In this document: positions 1 through 8,033 of the stretch, piece by piece
Numbering within the stretch: position 1 is the first letter of the stretch
Layout: each line of letters begins with the position of its first letter
Source: a virus
Length of the DNA: 46,879 nt
Direction: 5' to 3' (one strand)
Virus record (IMG/VR): IMGVR_UViG_3300005253_000246
Location: 1-46,879 of that record
Position numbers and translations under genes: made by a program
The notes under the pieces: model-generated
Told to the model about the DNA's origin: nothing
The model's input: the letters and a program-made list of their open reading frames with translations, nothing else
Databases searched by the model: none

Positions 1-77
1 GTAGCGGAGTAGGTGTCCTTGGCGGGACAAATGTTGGAGTAGGCGGTTGTGGTGCAGTCACTCTGGCTGTGGCTCCT
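1..77. repeat. Left-edge repeat, identical to 44887-44963
   Basis: The first 77 bases are identical to 44887-44963, and divergence begins at base 78. Both copies lie in the conserved C-terminal coding part of the adhesin-like genes A1 and A2. An exact repeat ending at a contig edge suggests that assembly stopped in a duplicated region. Confidence 0.9.
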
Positions 78-1264
78 AGTATGGGCTCAAGTCCAGGCAA
101 CTCTATTGGACTGATACCGCCTAAATCTGTCTCCCTAAACTTAGCCGTTACAGCCTCATCTACGGTGCTAAATATTTTCTTGGTTATCTCTGGGCTATCA
201 GCGGCTTCCTTTATACCCCTCTGCTTATCCGTACCTGGTATAGAAGCCCTAGGTCTGGACAGCCACTCAGGAAGTCCAAAGTCTGAAGTGACTTCACCTA
301 AAGCTAGCTCAAGGCTGTAATCTCCTTCTTTCCTATTATAACGGTGGATAAGGTTGGTGACTCTGGTGATGGCTTGAGTTGGAAACGATTGCGCTCCAGC
401 AGTTCCAGCAACAAACGAACTTTCGCTACTATATGATGTACCACCAGCATTGACAGCATATGCCCTAACATAGTATGTTAATCCTTCAGTTAGTAAAGTT
501 AATTCAGATACGAATGTTCCTATAGTTGCCTTAGCTCCTAACTCTGTCTTACTATCAGAAGTATCTGGGGTTGGTAATGTAGACCATACAAGACCATGCT
601 CAGTCACGCTCCCGCTGCCAAGGTCAGTAACAGCACCGTGTCCCCTGGCAGTGGTGGTAACTATATTGGTAATGGCTTGTATAGTTACTGTTGGCGGGTC
701 TATGGTATATATGATAACCAGTTTAGGCCGATAAGCACCTATTGAATACTCACTAGAACGTAAGGATAGCCTTCTTCCCGAACTGTCCTCGCTCTCTGTT
801 TCAAAGCGAACTAGAAATTCAGCATCTATTGAGTTATCATAGGCATCCTGAACAACAGAAAGAACATTAAGGTCCATCCAGTTACCAGCAACACCAGCAA
901 TACCACTACCACCAGCAGGATTAGAAGTTACATAATCACCTCCTGCTGTTGTCCAGTTACTACCAGTTTTGTAGATATTCCAAGTAGCCTCACTTTCCAC
1001 CCAGTCTGTTCTAGTAAGTTTATACGCCCGAACAGTTTCTCCTACTGTCCTAAATGATACGTAAACACGAAGGGACAACGTAGCACTCGTAATTGTAATA
1101 TTACTAGGAAGTGCAGATATATCAAACTCCAATATAGGACGCCGATTTCGGCTAGCATCCATATTTCGAAGGAAAACAAAATCATCAGCGCCATTGTTAG
1201 TAGTCGGGTTCTCTTCCTCAAGATAAGTATCTTTTGCTGCTGGTTGAACTGTTAGCGTTGCCAT
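1..1264 (-). CDS. Adhesin-like virion protein A1, C-terminus cut by the left edge
   Basis: The reading frame opens at an ATG that overlaps the stop of the upstream gene (TAATG) behind an AAGAGGA ribosome binding site and runs off the left edge after about 421 codons. The N-terminal ~200 residues look like a DNRLRE-type beta domain (early QPAAKDTYLEEENP, RRPILEFDIS, then WVESEATWNIYKTGSNW), a module of secreted adhesins. Next is a fibronectin III-like repeat with VTEHGLVW and LTYYVRAYAVN, then a conserved ~130-residue tail ending in a Thr/Pro-rich stretch. That tail is about 90% the same as in the protein at 44771-46222, while the N-terminal domains differ completely. I infer a tail- or capsid-exposed protein whose variable head contacts the host and whose tail attaches it to the particle. 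Confidence 0.8.
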   Translation of the reverse strand, partial: MATLTVQPAAKDTYLEEENPTTNNGADDFVFLRNMDASRNRRPILEFDISALPSNITITSATLSLRVYVSFRTVGETVRAYKLTRTDWVESEATWNIYKTGSNWTTAGGDYVTSNPAGGSGIAGVAGNWMDLNVLSVVQDAYDNSIDAEFLVRFETESEDSSGRRLSLRSSEYSIGAYRPKLVIIYTIDPPTVTIQAITNIVTTTARGHGAVTDLGSGSVTEHGLVWSTLPTPDTSDSKTELGAKATIGTFVSELTLLTEGLTYYVRAYAVNAGGTSYSSESSFVAGTAGAQSFPTQAITRVTNLIHRYNRKEGDYSLELALGEVTSDFGLPEWLSRPRASIPGTDKQRGIKEAADSPEITKKIFSTVDEAVTAKFRETDLGGISPIELPGLEPILGATARVTAPQPPTPTFVPPRTPTPL

Positions 1265-2454
1265 TATGTCCTCTTATCCACAACCTGTACTTTATCATAT
1301 AGCTCCACCCTAGAGTCATGTGGAATTACCAGTCTACCACCCAATATCTCAGACTTCAACTTGGTAAGTATTGCTTCCGCCCTCTTATTAGCATCACCTT
1401 GGGTGGTAATACTACCTGCTTGGAATACCCCTACAATCTCAGTACCACTGCCATACTTGTCTATCTGGTCTTGGTCCTTAGCTGTACCTACAATCAATGG
1501 ATAGCTCGAAGTATTCCACTCACCAGTGTTAGGGTCTTGGTTACATAAAACCACAATGCTGTTGGGTATAAGTAGTATGGTTTTCTCCACATACTCGATA
1601 AACCAATGGGCTTGGTCCGAGTAATAGGTTTCATCCACACCATCAGTAGTCTGAGGATATATGCATTGGAAGGTCTTGGAGTTCTTTGTTCTCAAGTATT
1701 CCTTGGTCATCCATATCAACCTATACAGTAGGGATGCAGCATTTTCGAATGGTAACTTATTTACTATAAATACCGGCTTGAAGTTATCTATGATACCATC
1801 ATCTGGAGGTGTATCCTCTAGTGTCCAACCCAATGCTCCCTCGATAATGAGTTCAATTAGCCCATATACGGTTTTGGTTTTATTAAAAATATTACCATAA
1901 GGCTGACCCTCCAAATCCGAGCCATCCTCTAATATCCAGCCCAATGCTCCCTCGATAATGAGTTCAATTAGCCCATATACGGTTTTGGTTTTATTAAAAA
2001 TATTACCATAAGGCTGACCCTCCAAATCCGAGCCATCCTGTTTACCTGTTATACCAGCAATAACCTTCTGCTCTCTGAGACGCATCCACATACCCTCAGC
2101 ATATATCTGGTAGATACGCTCACCCTGGATGGAGATAATCTGATGTGACTTTACCCAAAGGGTGGCATGGGACACAGTGTCGGTACTGTTACCACCCTGG
2201 TCAGTGGTATCATACCCAGTCTTGATTTCAAATTCTTTACCATCAAGGTCCAGGCTGTCTAAGGAATTATCACGGTTGGACAAACCTATGACAGCCCTCT
2301 CTCGGTATGCTTCCTCATGGTATTCTATATAAAGTAGCCGTGACCAATACTCTGTGCTATTTATATTGATACTTATGTAGGGCTTCCTACCACTAACATT
2401 CTGGGTATCTATTAGGGCTTGTGTAATAGTTCCAGCTGCAGCTGTTCTAGCCAT
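1264..2454 (-). CDS. Hub-like virion protein B1
   Basis: 396 residues, start ATG with an AAGG/AGG-type site, stop overlapping the start of A1 (TAATG). The first ~130 residues read like the beta-rich N-terminus of a baseplate-hub or tail-attachment protein, and the C-terminus ends in a conserved VELYDKVQVVDKRT. I do not recognise a named family with certainty. A second copy (B2) occupies 46222-46879 at about 75% identity over the shared ~180 residues. Residues ~150-220 hold an in-frame tandem duplication of 37 residues (core EGQPYGNIFNKTKTVYGLIE). Gene order B then A is the same at both loci, which suggests the two proteins act together at the tail or vertex. Confidence 0.75.
   Translation of the reverse strand: MARTAAAGTITQALIDTQNVSGRKPYISININSTEYWSRLLYIEYHEEAYRERAVIGLSNRDNSLDSLDLDGKEFEIKTGYDTTDQGGNSTDTVSHATLWVKSHQIISIQGERIYQIYAEGMWMRLREQKVIAGITGKQDGSDLEGQPYGNIFNKTKTVYGLIELIIEGALGWILEDGSDLEGQPYGNIFNKTKTVYGLIELIIEGALGWTLEDTPPDDGIIDNFKPVFIVNKLPFENAASLLYRLIWMTKEYLRTKNSKTFQCIYPQTTDGVDETYYSDQAHWFIEYVEKTILLIPNSIVVLCNQDPNTGEWNTSSYPLIVGTAKDQDQIDKYGSGTEIVGVFQAGSITTQGDANKRAEAILTKLKSEILGGRLVIPHDSRVELYDKVQVVDKRT
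1829..2038. repeat. In-frame 111-bp tandem duplication within gene B1
   Basis: Runs 1829-1927 and 1940-2038 are identical, a period of 111 bp (37 codons). The distal copy, including its flanking codons, matches the B2 allele at 46765-46879 (GWILED), whereas the proximal copy has the B1-specific GWTLED. The junction lies at a short AGGAT microhomology. Either gene conversion between B1 and B2 or a misassembly across this repeat would explain it. Confidence 0.9.
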
Positions 2455-2456
2455 AC

Positions 2457-2666
2457 CTATACCTTATTGAACCTCTCAATAATTTCACAACGCCTTGGTG
2501 TACTCTCATCGTGGTAGCACCTATGGATATTACAGGATGGCTTAATCTCATCTGTAACCTTAGCCTTTTCTACCTGTGCCTTTTTCTTATTAAACAAAAC
2601 ACGTGCTTCTGGCTCGGTATCAAAGTCCTCTTGTGCTCCGTCAAATGCCATTACCCTATATTTCAT
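2457..2666 (-). CDS. Small conserved-looking protein with His/Cys residues (69 aa)
   Basis: I place the start at the ATG at 2666 (MKYRVMAFDG) because GGGGAGGAAG precedes it; the frame is open further upstream but lacks a site. The start overlaps the end of the 29-residue gene upstream. The protein is charged, with a CNIHRCYH segment at about residues 47-54 that could bind metal. Function unknown. It sits between the LamG-like protein and the hub-like protein in the late operon, so a minor virion or assembly role is possible. Confidence 0.6.
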   Translation of the reverse strand: MKYRVMAFDGAQEDFDTEPEARVLFNKKKAQVEKAKVTDEIKPSCNIHRCYHDESTPRRCEIIERFNKV

Positions 2667-2745
2667 CTTCCTCCCCACAATCACAGTGGTAAATGTCCTT
2701 ACCACATTCGGTACAATTTATTCCTTCTTCATCTACTATCCACAT
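2656..2745 (-). CDS. Zinc-ribbon microprotein (29 aa)
   Basis: An ATG overlapping the TAA of the upstream LamG-like gene (TAATG) opens a 29-codon frame reading MWIVDEEGINCTECGKDIYH, followed by CDCGEEDEI. CxxC and CxC pairs could make a small zinc knuckle. Its end overlaps the next gene by 11 nt, the usual coupling here. Very short, so based on tight overlaps and the cysteine pattern only. Confidence 0.5.
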   Translation of the reverse strand: MWIVDEEGINCTECGKDIYHCDCGEEDEI

Positions 2746-3485
2746 TAGTATCTCCCTCTAGTTCGTTGATGAATATAAGTAATCTCAGCAGGGGTCAAAA
2801 TACGATTGTACATCCAACATTCACCAATAAGACCATCCCAAGTCTCACTATTATCAAACTTCGCCCCTATAGTAATGTCCTCACCACTGTCACTTTGGGC
2901 TGTTCCCGTAGGTGTAGCAATTTCGGCAACCGTCACAGATAAGCCATTAACATACATCAAGGGGTTATTATCTGCGCTACCACTATCGTAAGCTATGGCA
3001 ACAAGTGTCCATTGGTTAATAGTAATTTCTACCGAACTTGTCCTCCAGAAACCATCAACACCGTCAAAATACTTAAAGAAACCTAACTTTACGTCACTCC
3101 CCGATTGCTCTGCTACCCTGAAATCGTAGCCTTTATTAAGAGCCTGCTTGTCAAGAATACGCCCATTGGCAGCTTCGCCATCGCTAGCAGGATTTATCCA
3201 AGCCAAGATGGTTCCACCACCACTGAATATATCAGTTATAGAAGGCGCATCTGGAACAGATATTTCGTCATCAAGGGCATCAAAGAAAAAGCCCTTATTT
3301 ACTTTCGTAGCTCCTGAAACAGCACCTATATGACCAAAGGGGTCAACGGACTTAAAGACTGGCCCCCTTATGCTGTTGTGAAAGGCAGGAATATAAAGCT
3401 CACAGCCTCCAGGGATAGGATTATAACTCCAGAGGCTTCTAGCCCTAGGTTGTCTAAGACCTAACACTGTGGGCCTCCAATACAA
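2745..3485 (-). CDS. LamG/concanavalin A-like lectin-fold virion protein
   Basis: 246 residues with a TTG start that overlaps the preceding gene. Residues ~70-240 have the LamG layout: a strand with GTILAWINPAS, then GFWRTSSVEITINQWTLVAIAYD, LMYVNGLSV, a DITIGAKFDNSETWDGLIGE strand and the closing YNRILTPAEITYIHQ. Such domains bind glycans or act as trimeric decorations of phage tails and capsids. Its place in the late operon before the hub/adhesin cassette suggests an exposed binding protein. The first ~45 residues (Pro/Arg-rich, GLRQPRARSLW) may attach it to the particle. Confidence 0.75.
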   Translation of the reverse strand: MYWRPTVLGLRQPRARSLWSYNPIPGGCELYIPAFHNSIRGPVFKSVDPFGHIGAVSGATKVNKGFFFDALDDEISVPDAPSITDIFSGGGTILAWINPASDGEAANGRILDKQALNKGYDFRVAEQSGSDVKLGFFKYFDGVDGFWRTSSVEITINQWTLVAIAYDSGSADNNPLMYVNGLSVTVAEIATPTGTAQSDSGEDITIGAKFDNSETWDGLIGECWMYNRILTPAEITYIHQRTRGRY

Positions 3486-3642
3486 AATCCCTTAACTGAC
3501 TATCCTCAGGTTGTCTTTTGTGGGGAAATCCGGTATAGTATCCTACACCCATAGCTGCCATCTTTTCAATTAACCATCTCCTGTGTGTTGGTATAACTAA
3601 GGGTTCATTAGCAGAGGTAAACCTACCATACAGTGTAATCAA
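3454..3642 (-). CDS. Small structural-operon protein (62 aa)
   Basis: Starts at TTG behind AGGAGGT with short spacing and overlaps the LamG-like gene by 32 nt. The sequence (ITLYGRFTSANEPLVIPTHR then GYYTGFPHKRQPED) has no motif I recognise. The long overlap suggests translational coupling to the LamG-like protein. Confidence 0.5.
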   Translation of the reverse strand: MITLYGRFTSANEPLVIPTHRRWLIEKMAAMGVGYYTGFPHKRQPEDSQLRDFVLEAHSVRS

Positions 3643-3652
3643 TGGACACCTC

Positions 3653-4192
3653 CTACCAGGTTTGAATTGTTTGGTACTTGAATGTAAGCTTCATACCAGA
3701 GGCCTCACCAGTAATGGCATCTCTGGTTATCGCTATGTAATAGAGCCTACCATTAAGGCATTTATACTTGAGTGGGAGATTGCCGACAGTCGAGGTTGTA
3801 ACCTGTGCCTCAGACTCTCCACCCTGGTCCTCCATAGACATATAGTCTATCTTGCCTTGGTAGGAACCTACATCAGCGGTGATTACAGCCGTGTTGGCTG
3901 CATTATCATTCAGTTGGCTGGTAGGTGGTTTATTAAATATGTATTGGGTAACTCTAGGAGTCAAGGCCGTGGTGGATAACATTACTATAGCCTGTTCGAT
4001 GGTGCCTCCACCTTTCTTTCTCCTTGACATGTTTTCAATTACACCATACTGCCCTCCTGAGGCACTAGCTGATAGTACATCCTCAGCGGCATAGTCTGTA
4101 GCACCGGCTAGGATTACCTCGGCCTTACGTTCAAACTCTACAGGCTGTAAGTTAATTAGGAGCTTAAAGGAGCCTATTAATTCCTCTAACAT
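3653..4192 (-). CDS. Putative virion protein (179 aa)
   Basis: ATG start behind AGGAGGT. The protein has a basic SRRKKGGG loop near residue 58 and a beta-rich C-terminus with many Thr/Val (SEAQVTTSTVGNLPLKYKCL). No family recognised. Its position between capsid decoration genes and tail or vertex genes is where head-completion or neck proteins often lie; that is inference from position only. Confidence 0.6.
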   Translation of the reverse strand: MLEELIGSFKLLINLQPVEFERKAEVILAGATDYAAEDVLSASASGGQYGVIENMSRRKKGGGTIEQAIVMLSTTALTPRVTQYIFNKPPTSQLNDNAANTAVITADVGSYQGKIDYMSMEDQGGESEAQVTTSTVGNLPLKYKCLNGRLYYIAITRDAITGEASGMKLTFKYQTIQTW

Positions 4193-4202
4193 TCATTACC
4201 TC

Positions 4203-4727
4203 CTATGTTTCCGTTTCAGAGGATATGTCACCAAGAGCCATCCTCTTCCTAAGTTCTTGTCTCTCCTTGGCTACTGCTTCCTGTACGGATTTCTCTGTCC
4301 ATCCCAGTGAGGGACAATATGGTTCAAGAGGTGGCCACTCACCACTTACATACTTGCTGGATAGTTTCTTAAGGAACCAGGTTACCCTCTGGGATTCATC
4401 GGAGTCATGTTCACAGGTGGAGACAAGAAACCTCCTAACGGCATGGAAGAAGTGCGGCTTTACGGTATTATACCCCTCGAACTCCTCAAAGGTATCCAGT
4501 AGGACATGGCTCATATGCTTCTTAACATTATCCTTGGTTGGTTCCGGATACCTCAACACACTCGTAACTATACACCAGACATCCCATAAGAGGAGTATCC
4601 TGGACAGTAGGCCATTGCCTCTACCAAGACACCCAACAAATCCCTTCACCAGTGGGGCCTTAACCTTGTGGATGAAATATTGCTTCCTCTCAATTAGCAT
4701 GTCTAGGGTTATTTTCGATATTGTCAT
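4203..4727 (-). CDS. Helical protein of the late operon (174 aa)
   Basis: ATG start with an AAGGGG site. Predominantly helical, with the sequences LVKGFVGCLGRGNGLLSRIL and ILLLWDVWCIVTSVLRYPEP forming hydrophobic stretches, then a charged C-terminal coiled region (SVQEAVAKERQELRKRMALG). No domain recognised. Being helical and charged in an otherwise beta-rich structural cluster, it could be a chaperone or connector component; unproven. Confidence 0.55.
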   Translation of the reverse strand: MTISKITLDMLIERKQYFIHKVKAPLVKGFVGCLGRGNGLLSRILLLWDVWCIVTSVLRYPEPTKDNVKKHMSHVLLDTFEEFEGYNTVKPHFFHAVRRFLVSTCEHDSDESQRVTWFLKKLSSKYVSGEWPPLEPYCPSLGWTEKSVQEAVAKERQELRKRMALGDISSETET

Positions 4728-4781
4728 TTTACCCCTTTACCTAAGGGGGTAGGAGGAACTAACCACCTACCCCCTATTAGT

Positions 4782-5420
4782 CTAGGTATCTAACTGTATC
4801 TGGGCTACGACTATGGTGATGTCGAACAAGCCTGTTGGAGAACCGTTTAGACCAACTGGCTCAAAGAAGATACTACTCTTCGGAGGGGCTGAAACTAGCC
4901 CATCTGGTCTAGCCACAACACCTGAGCCTACTGACAGGACATCACTCTGGTCCAGAGTTCTGAAAACTGTCCAGGCTGGCTGAGTACCTATGACTCCTAC
5001 GTTGTTGGCTAAAATGATGTTGGGTTTCTTTGCAGTCCCATCCAGACAAGAAATATCTGCATCGGTATAGTTGGTAGTCTGGGCTGTCTGTGCTCCAACT
5101 CCTACACCCGCTACAATGGATATGCCCAGGCCCATAGAACCACTTGCGGAAGCAATACCCACATGGAGTAATACTATATGGGCACCACCAGCTGGGTTGG
5201 CATTGTATAAGTCCCACTCTGGTGAGGTAGTAGGCATAGCGGCAACTGGAGCCTTGGCTGTGGCACCAGATATGTCGAAGGCAAAGACCCTACCCTGAGC
5301 ACAAAGCATGGCGAAGGGTGGTAGATACTGGGCTATACGAAGGTCACCATCCCTTGAAGCCTTGAGTTCTACCTCCTCGTTGTCTCCACCTGTCCGAATC
5401 GCCTTTATCAAAGTTGGCAT
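4782..5420 (-). CDS. Virion protein paralogue 2 (212 aa)
   Basis: ATG start behind GAGGAGGAG. Same length as, and clearly homologous to, the gene immediately upstream (5453-6091): shared IRTGG(x)4EV(x)LKASRDGDLR near the N-terminus, a central GTHLVLL/GAHIVLL strand, a GVGAQTA segment, SCLDGT, IGTQPAWxVF and the C-terminal VAQIQLDT. The fold looks beta-rich. Two adjacent paralogues after the capsid genes suggest head-fibre, cement or neck components; the family is not recognised. Confidence 0.7.
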   Translation of the reverse strand: MPTLIKAIRTGGDNEEVELKASRDGDLRIAQYLPPFAMLCAQGRVFAFDISGATAKAPVAAMPTTSPEWDLYNANPAGGAHIVLLHVGIASASGSMGLGISIVAGVGVGAQTAQTTNYTDADISCLDGTAKKPNIILANNVGVIGTQPAWTVFRTLDQSDVLSVGSGVVARPDGLVSAPPKSSIFFEPVGLNGSPTGLFDITIVVAQIQLDT

Positions 5421-5452
5421 TTACTCTCCTCCTCTACTTATTTAGTAAGCCC

Positions 5453-6091
5453 CTAAGGTGTGTCAAGCTGTATCTGGGCTACGATGAAGGTAACGTCATA
5501 CTTTGAGGTTGAACCGGCTGGCGATACCACATCAACGAATATCGACCCACTGGGAGGAGCTATGATAAGCCCATCTATACGGGCTACGGCACCAGCACCT
5601 ACCGAAATTGATGCTGTCTGGTCCTTAGCCTCAAAGACTATCCAAGCGGGCTGTGTGCCTACGATTGTTGGGCTGTCTTTAAGGAAAAGGTCAGGAGTCT
5701 TTGACGTACCATCCAGGCAGGTAACATCCACATTACTGTAGTTGGCTGTTACCGCTGTCTGGGCACCTATGCCGGTGGTAGCAATTATGGCTAAACCTAA
5801 GCCCATGGTACCACTCTCAGAGATACAACCTATCTGGAGTAATACCAGATGAGTACCACCACCCGCAGCGGAGTTATAGATACCCCACTTGGGTGCTGTG
5901 CTGGGCATAGCGGTACTTTGCTGTACTGCTGTGGCTCCAGATGTATCAATGGCGAATACCTTACCGGCGGCACACAACATAGCATAGGCTGGTAGGAACT
6001 GTGCTACCCGCAAATCACCATCTCTGGAAGCCTTGACATCCACTTCTTCTGTACTTCCACCTGTTCTAATTGCTCTTATTTTGGTTTGCAT
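5453..6091 (-). CDS. Virion protein paralogue 1 (212 aa)
   Basis: ATG start behind GGAGAGG. Tandem duplicate of the following gene, identical in length (212 aa) with the same motif order (SRDGDLRVAQFLP, GGTHLVLLQIG, GIGAQTA, CLDGTSKTP, VGTQPAWIVF, VAQIQLDT). Beta-rich, no transmembrane segment or signal peptide. Retention of two divergent copies suggests they fill non-equivalent positions in the particle or form a hetero-oligomer. Confidence 0.7.
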   Translation of the reverse strand: MQTKIRAIRTGGSTEEVDVKASRDGDLRVAQFLPAYAMLCAAGKVFAIDTSGATAVQQSTAMPSTAPKWGIYNSAAGGGTHLVLLQIGCISESGTMGLGLAIIATTGIGAQTAVTANYSNVDVTCLDGTSKTPDLFLKDSPTIVGTQPAWIVFEAKDQTASISVGAGAVARIDGLIIAPPSGSIFVDVVSPAGSTSKYDVTFIVAQIQLDTP

Positions 6092-6146
6092 TTCCTCTCC
6101 TTTTATTTTTTAATTTGACTCATAACTCAATGCCAATCAAATTATT

Positions 6147-6341
6147 TTATATAATCTCTACCTCCTGTCCTATGATTATTTCATTAGCCCGGCGGATATA
6201 CTTTAGTTCCTTGAGTTTATCATTTGAGGCATCACTGATATCCACCAGATTGGTACTGTTACTCTCAATTTTGGCCAAGCTATTCTCGGATGGGGTTGAA
6301 AGAACATCAAACTTCAATGTCCGTGATTCTTTCCTAGGCAT
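6147..6341 (-). CDS. Small charged protein (64 aa)
   Basis: ATG start overlapping the stop of the upstream gene (TAATG) behind GAGGAGGAAG. Composition is charged and Ser/Asn-rich (MPRKESRTLKFDVLSTPSEN), with a C-terminal half that reads like an amphipathic helix (KLKELKYIRRANEIIIGQEV). Unknown function in the late operon. A 55-nt AT-rich gap follows with no clear terminator. Confidence 0.55.
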   Translation of the reverse strand: MPRKESRTLKFDVLSTPSENSLAKIESNSTNLVDISDASNDKLKELKYIRRANEIIIGQEVEII

Positions 6342-6526
6342 TAGCTTCCTCCTCTAGGTTGTGGTACAGGAGCACCCTTCTGCCTGGCTTGTTCATGGCA
6401 AGCTGCCATGGCTTGGTCTTGAGGCATACCGCCTCTAACCTCAGCGGATATGCAAGCAGATATGGCCGCACCTATCTGTGCTTTTTTACTGTCCTTACTC
6501 AACCTTTCTATTTCCTGTACGGGCAT
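6341..6526 (-). CDS. Small helical protein (61 aa)
   Basis: ATG start with AAGGGAGA. Contains a helical segment (KKAQIGAAISACISAEVRGG, then DQAMAACHEQARQKG) and a Pro/Arg/Gly tail. The pattern of a short Ala-rich helix with MPQDQAMAACHEQA resembles short phage proteins seen near capsid genes, but I cannot assign a function. Overlaps the next gene by one base. Confidence 0.55.
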   Translation of the reverse strand: MPVQEIERLSKDSKKAQIGAAISACISAEVRGGMPQDQAMAACHEQARQKGAPVPQPRGGS

Positions 6527-6537
6527 TTCTGTCTCCC

Positions 6538-6855
6538 TTAAACATCGTCAAAGTCTGGTTCATGGTAGGAACCACCCATTTGCTCAACTACATAGATGAG
6601 GTGGTCTAGGTCCCAGTCCATACCTCGGTCATCCTTAAACTCCTCATCAAGTATCCCACGCTTCTGTAGGGTTCTGATTAGTACAACTAAAAGATTAGCA
6701 AGGGTAGTGATTGTGGCCACCTGGGTATAATCTAGCCCAGTGGGAATATCAGCAGCCCTAAGCACATCAGCTATAGGGATTTGCTGAGGTGGTCCTGAAT
6801 CCCTTTGGACAATTAAGTATCCAGATTCTATTGTTAAACTGTCAACACCTGGCAT
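6538..6855 (-). CDS. Late-operon protein (105 aa)
   Basis: I start it at the ATG at 6855 (MPGVDSLTIESGYLIVQRDS) because AAGGAGG lies just upstream; the open frame extends further but inside the preceding gene. N-terminal beta strands are followed by a hydrophobic helix (TLANLLVVLIRTLQKRGIL) and an acidic C-terminus. Function unknown; possibly a small head or neck component from its position after the capsid cement genes. Confidence 0.55.
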   Translation of the reverse strand: MPGVDSLTIESGYLIVQRDSGPPQQIPIADVLRAADIPTGLDYTQVATITTLANLLVVLIRTLQKRGILDEEFKDDRGMDWDLDHLIYVVEQMGGSYHEPDFDDV

Positions 6856-6865
6856 TGATTCCTCC

Positions 6866-7324
6866 TTACAAAGTCCAGAATGGCCACGGAGCCAGTAATA
6901 CCTGACAGGTCTTGAAGTTATCCCCACTAACACAGGAAGCATCTACCCGGATGTATCGTTTGAAGGGGACGGTAAATCTCCTCACTACCGTTACTGGGGT
7001 TTCACTACCGATGATGATTCCCTGCGTGGCTCCATTAACCTCAAAGAGGGCTAGGGTTTCTACACCACTACCAAATGCTACAGCATCACTGACCTGGAGT
7101 TTTAGGGTTAGGGCATCATCCGTGTTTAATGCTGTTTCGTCGGCTACGAATATGACAGCTAGGCCATTCTTGGATGTACCACTGACAGCCAGTAGGTCTA
7201 TGACTGCAAAGCCTCCAGAGTTCCTGTTGGTACTGGTTGGAGTACCATAATCATTTGTGACTAGATTGTTAAAAGTCCAATCTAGGGTAGTATCGGCTAA
7301 AACTAAATTTGCATCAAAAGGCAT
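6866..7324 (-). CDS. Bbp16-like capsid cement protein, copy 2 (152 aa)
   Basis: ATG start behind AAGGAGGT. The opening MPFDANLVLADTTLDW, the VIDL(x)5SG strand, a DALTLKLQVSD segment and the closing KRYIRVDAS..FKTCQVLLAPWP match the plan of Bbp16-type capsid decoration proteins (strand, VIDLG, LQxSDD, YlR..Y). It is a shorter paralogue of the next gene upstream. It probably binds the capsid exterior and stabilises the shell. The family assignment is from motif memory, not a search. Confidence 0.65.
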   Translation of the reverse strand: MPFDANLVLADTTLDWTFNNLVTNDYGTPTSTNRNSGGFAVIDLLAVSGTSKNGLAVIFVADETALNTDDALTLKLQVSDAVAFGSGVETLALFEVNGATQGIIIGSETPVTVVRRFTVPFKRYIRVDASCVSGDNFKTCQVLLAPWPFWTL

Positions 7325-7335
7325 TTCATACCTCC

Positions 7336-8022
7336 TTATATTGTCTTGAATGGGTAGGGACTAAGCATTAACTGAGCCTTACCAAAGTTACCACCACTAG
7401 CAGTCCAATTACCTCGTAGATACCTCTTGGTTACACTGAACCCACGGGTAAATGTACCGGGCCCACCAAGTCGTGGTTTGACCTCAACAAAACCTATCTT
7501 AGTCATGTTACCAATTCCAGTAGTACCCGCCCGGACTTCCTCACTAGCATTGTCAAATACATCACCAACAGCATCCATGTTGATTATTAGGTTTGCTACC
7601 TTGCCAACGGTTAATGCGTCTGGGTGCATCCATCGTAAGGTACCAGTATCATTTGTAGACTGCCCAGTCAGAGTACCACCAATATCAGCAGCCACGAAGG
7701 CTGTGGTAACAGTAACACTTATCATCCTAGTGAATGAATATAATGTCGGGAAGCTGGCTATGGTCTCCCAACCAAACCCAAGATTATCAGATTGCTGGAT
7801 GTTAAGTGCCAGGTTAACCTGGTAAGTAGAAGGTGCGCCCGGCAAAGTCAAGGTGGCTGTTAGGTGGATAACACCCTCACTATCACCACGAGGTCTGACC
7901 CTAGAGTTAAGGTCTGCTACCCTAGCACCATCAGAGTTTACAGCTAGGGCGACAGCCACAACTTCTGAACTATCAAGGTCAGCGGTATCATCCCTTAAAA
8001 CTAATTCATTATCAAAAACCAT
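7336..8022 (-). CDS. Bbp16-like capsid cement protein, copy 1 (228 aa)
   Basis: ATG start behind AAGGAGG. The N-terminus MVFDNELVLRDDTADLDSSE and the C-terminus KRYLRGNWTA..FGKAQLMLSPYP align with the shorter paralogue downstream, with an extra ~70-residue beta insertion in the middle (FTRMISVTVTTAFVAADIGG). It lies directly after the major capsid gene, the usual place for decoration proteins. Two size classes of cement protein may occupy different lattice sites. Confidence 0.65.
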   Translation of the reverse strand: MVFDNELVLRDDTADLDSSEVVAVALAVNSDGARVADLNSRVRPRGDSEGVIHLTATLTLPGAPSTYQVNLALNIQQSDNLGFGWETIASFPTLYSFTRMISVTVTTAFVAADIGGTLTGQSTNDTGTLRWMHPDALTVGKVANLIINMDAVGDVFDNASEEVRAGTTGIGNMTKIGFVEVKPRLGGPGTFTRGFSVTKRYLRGNWTASGGNFGKAQLMLSPYPFKTI

Positions 8023-8033
8023 GACACGCCTCC

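Noticed and set aside
69-320. Forward-strand open frames over the left-arm genes
   Set aside because: They are antisense shadows of the minus-strand structural genes, lacking ribosome binding sites.
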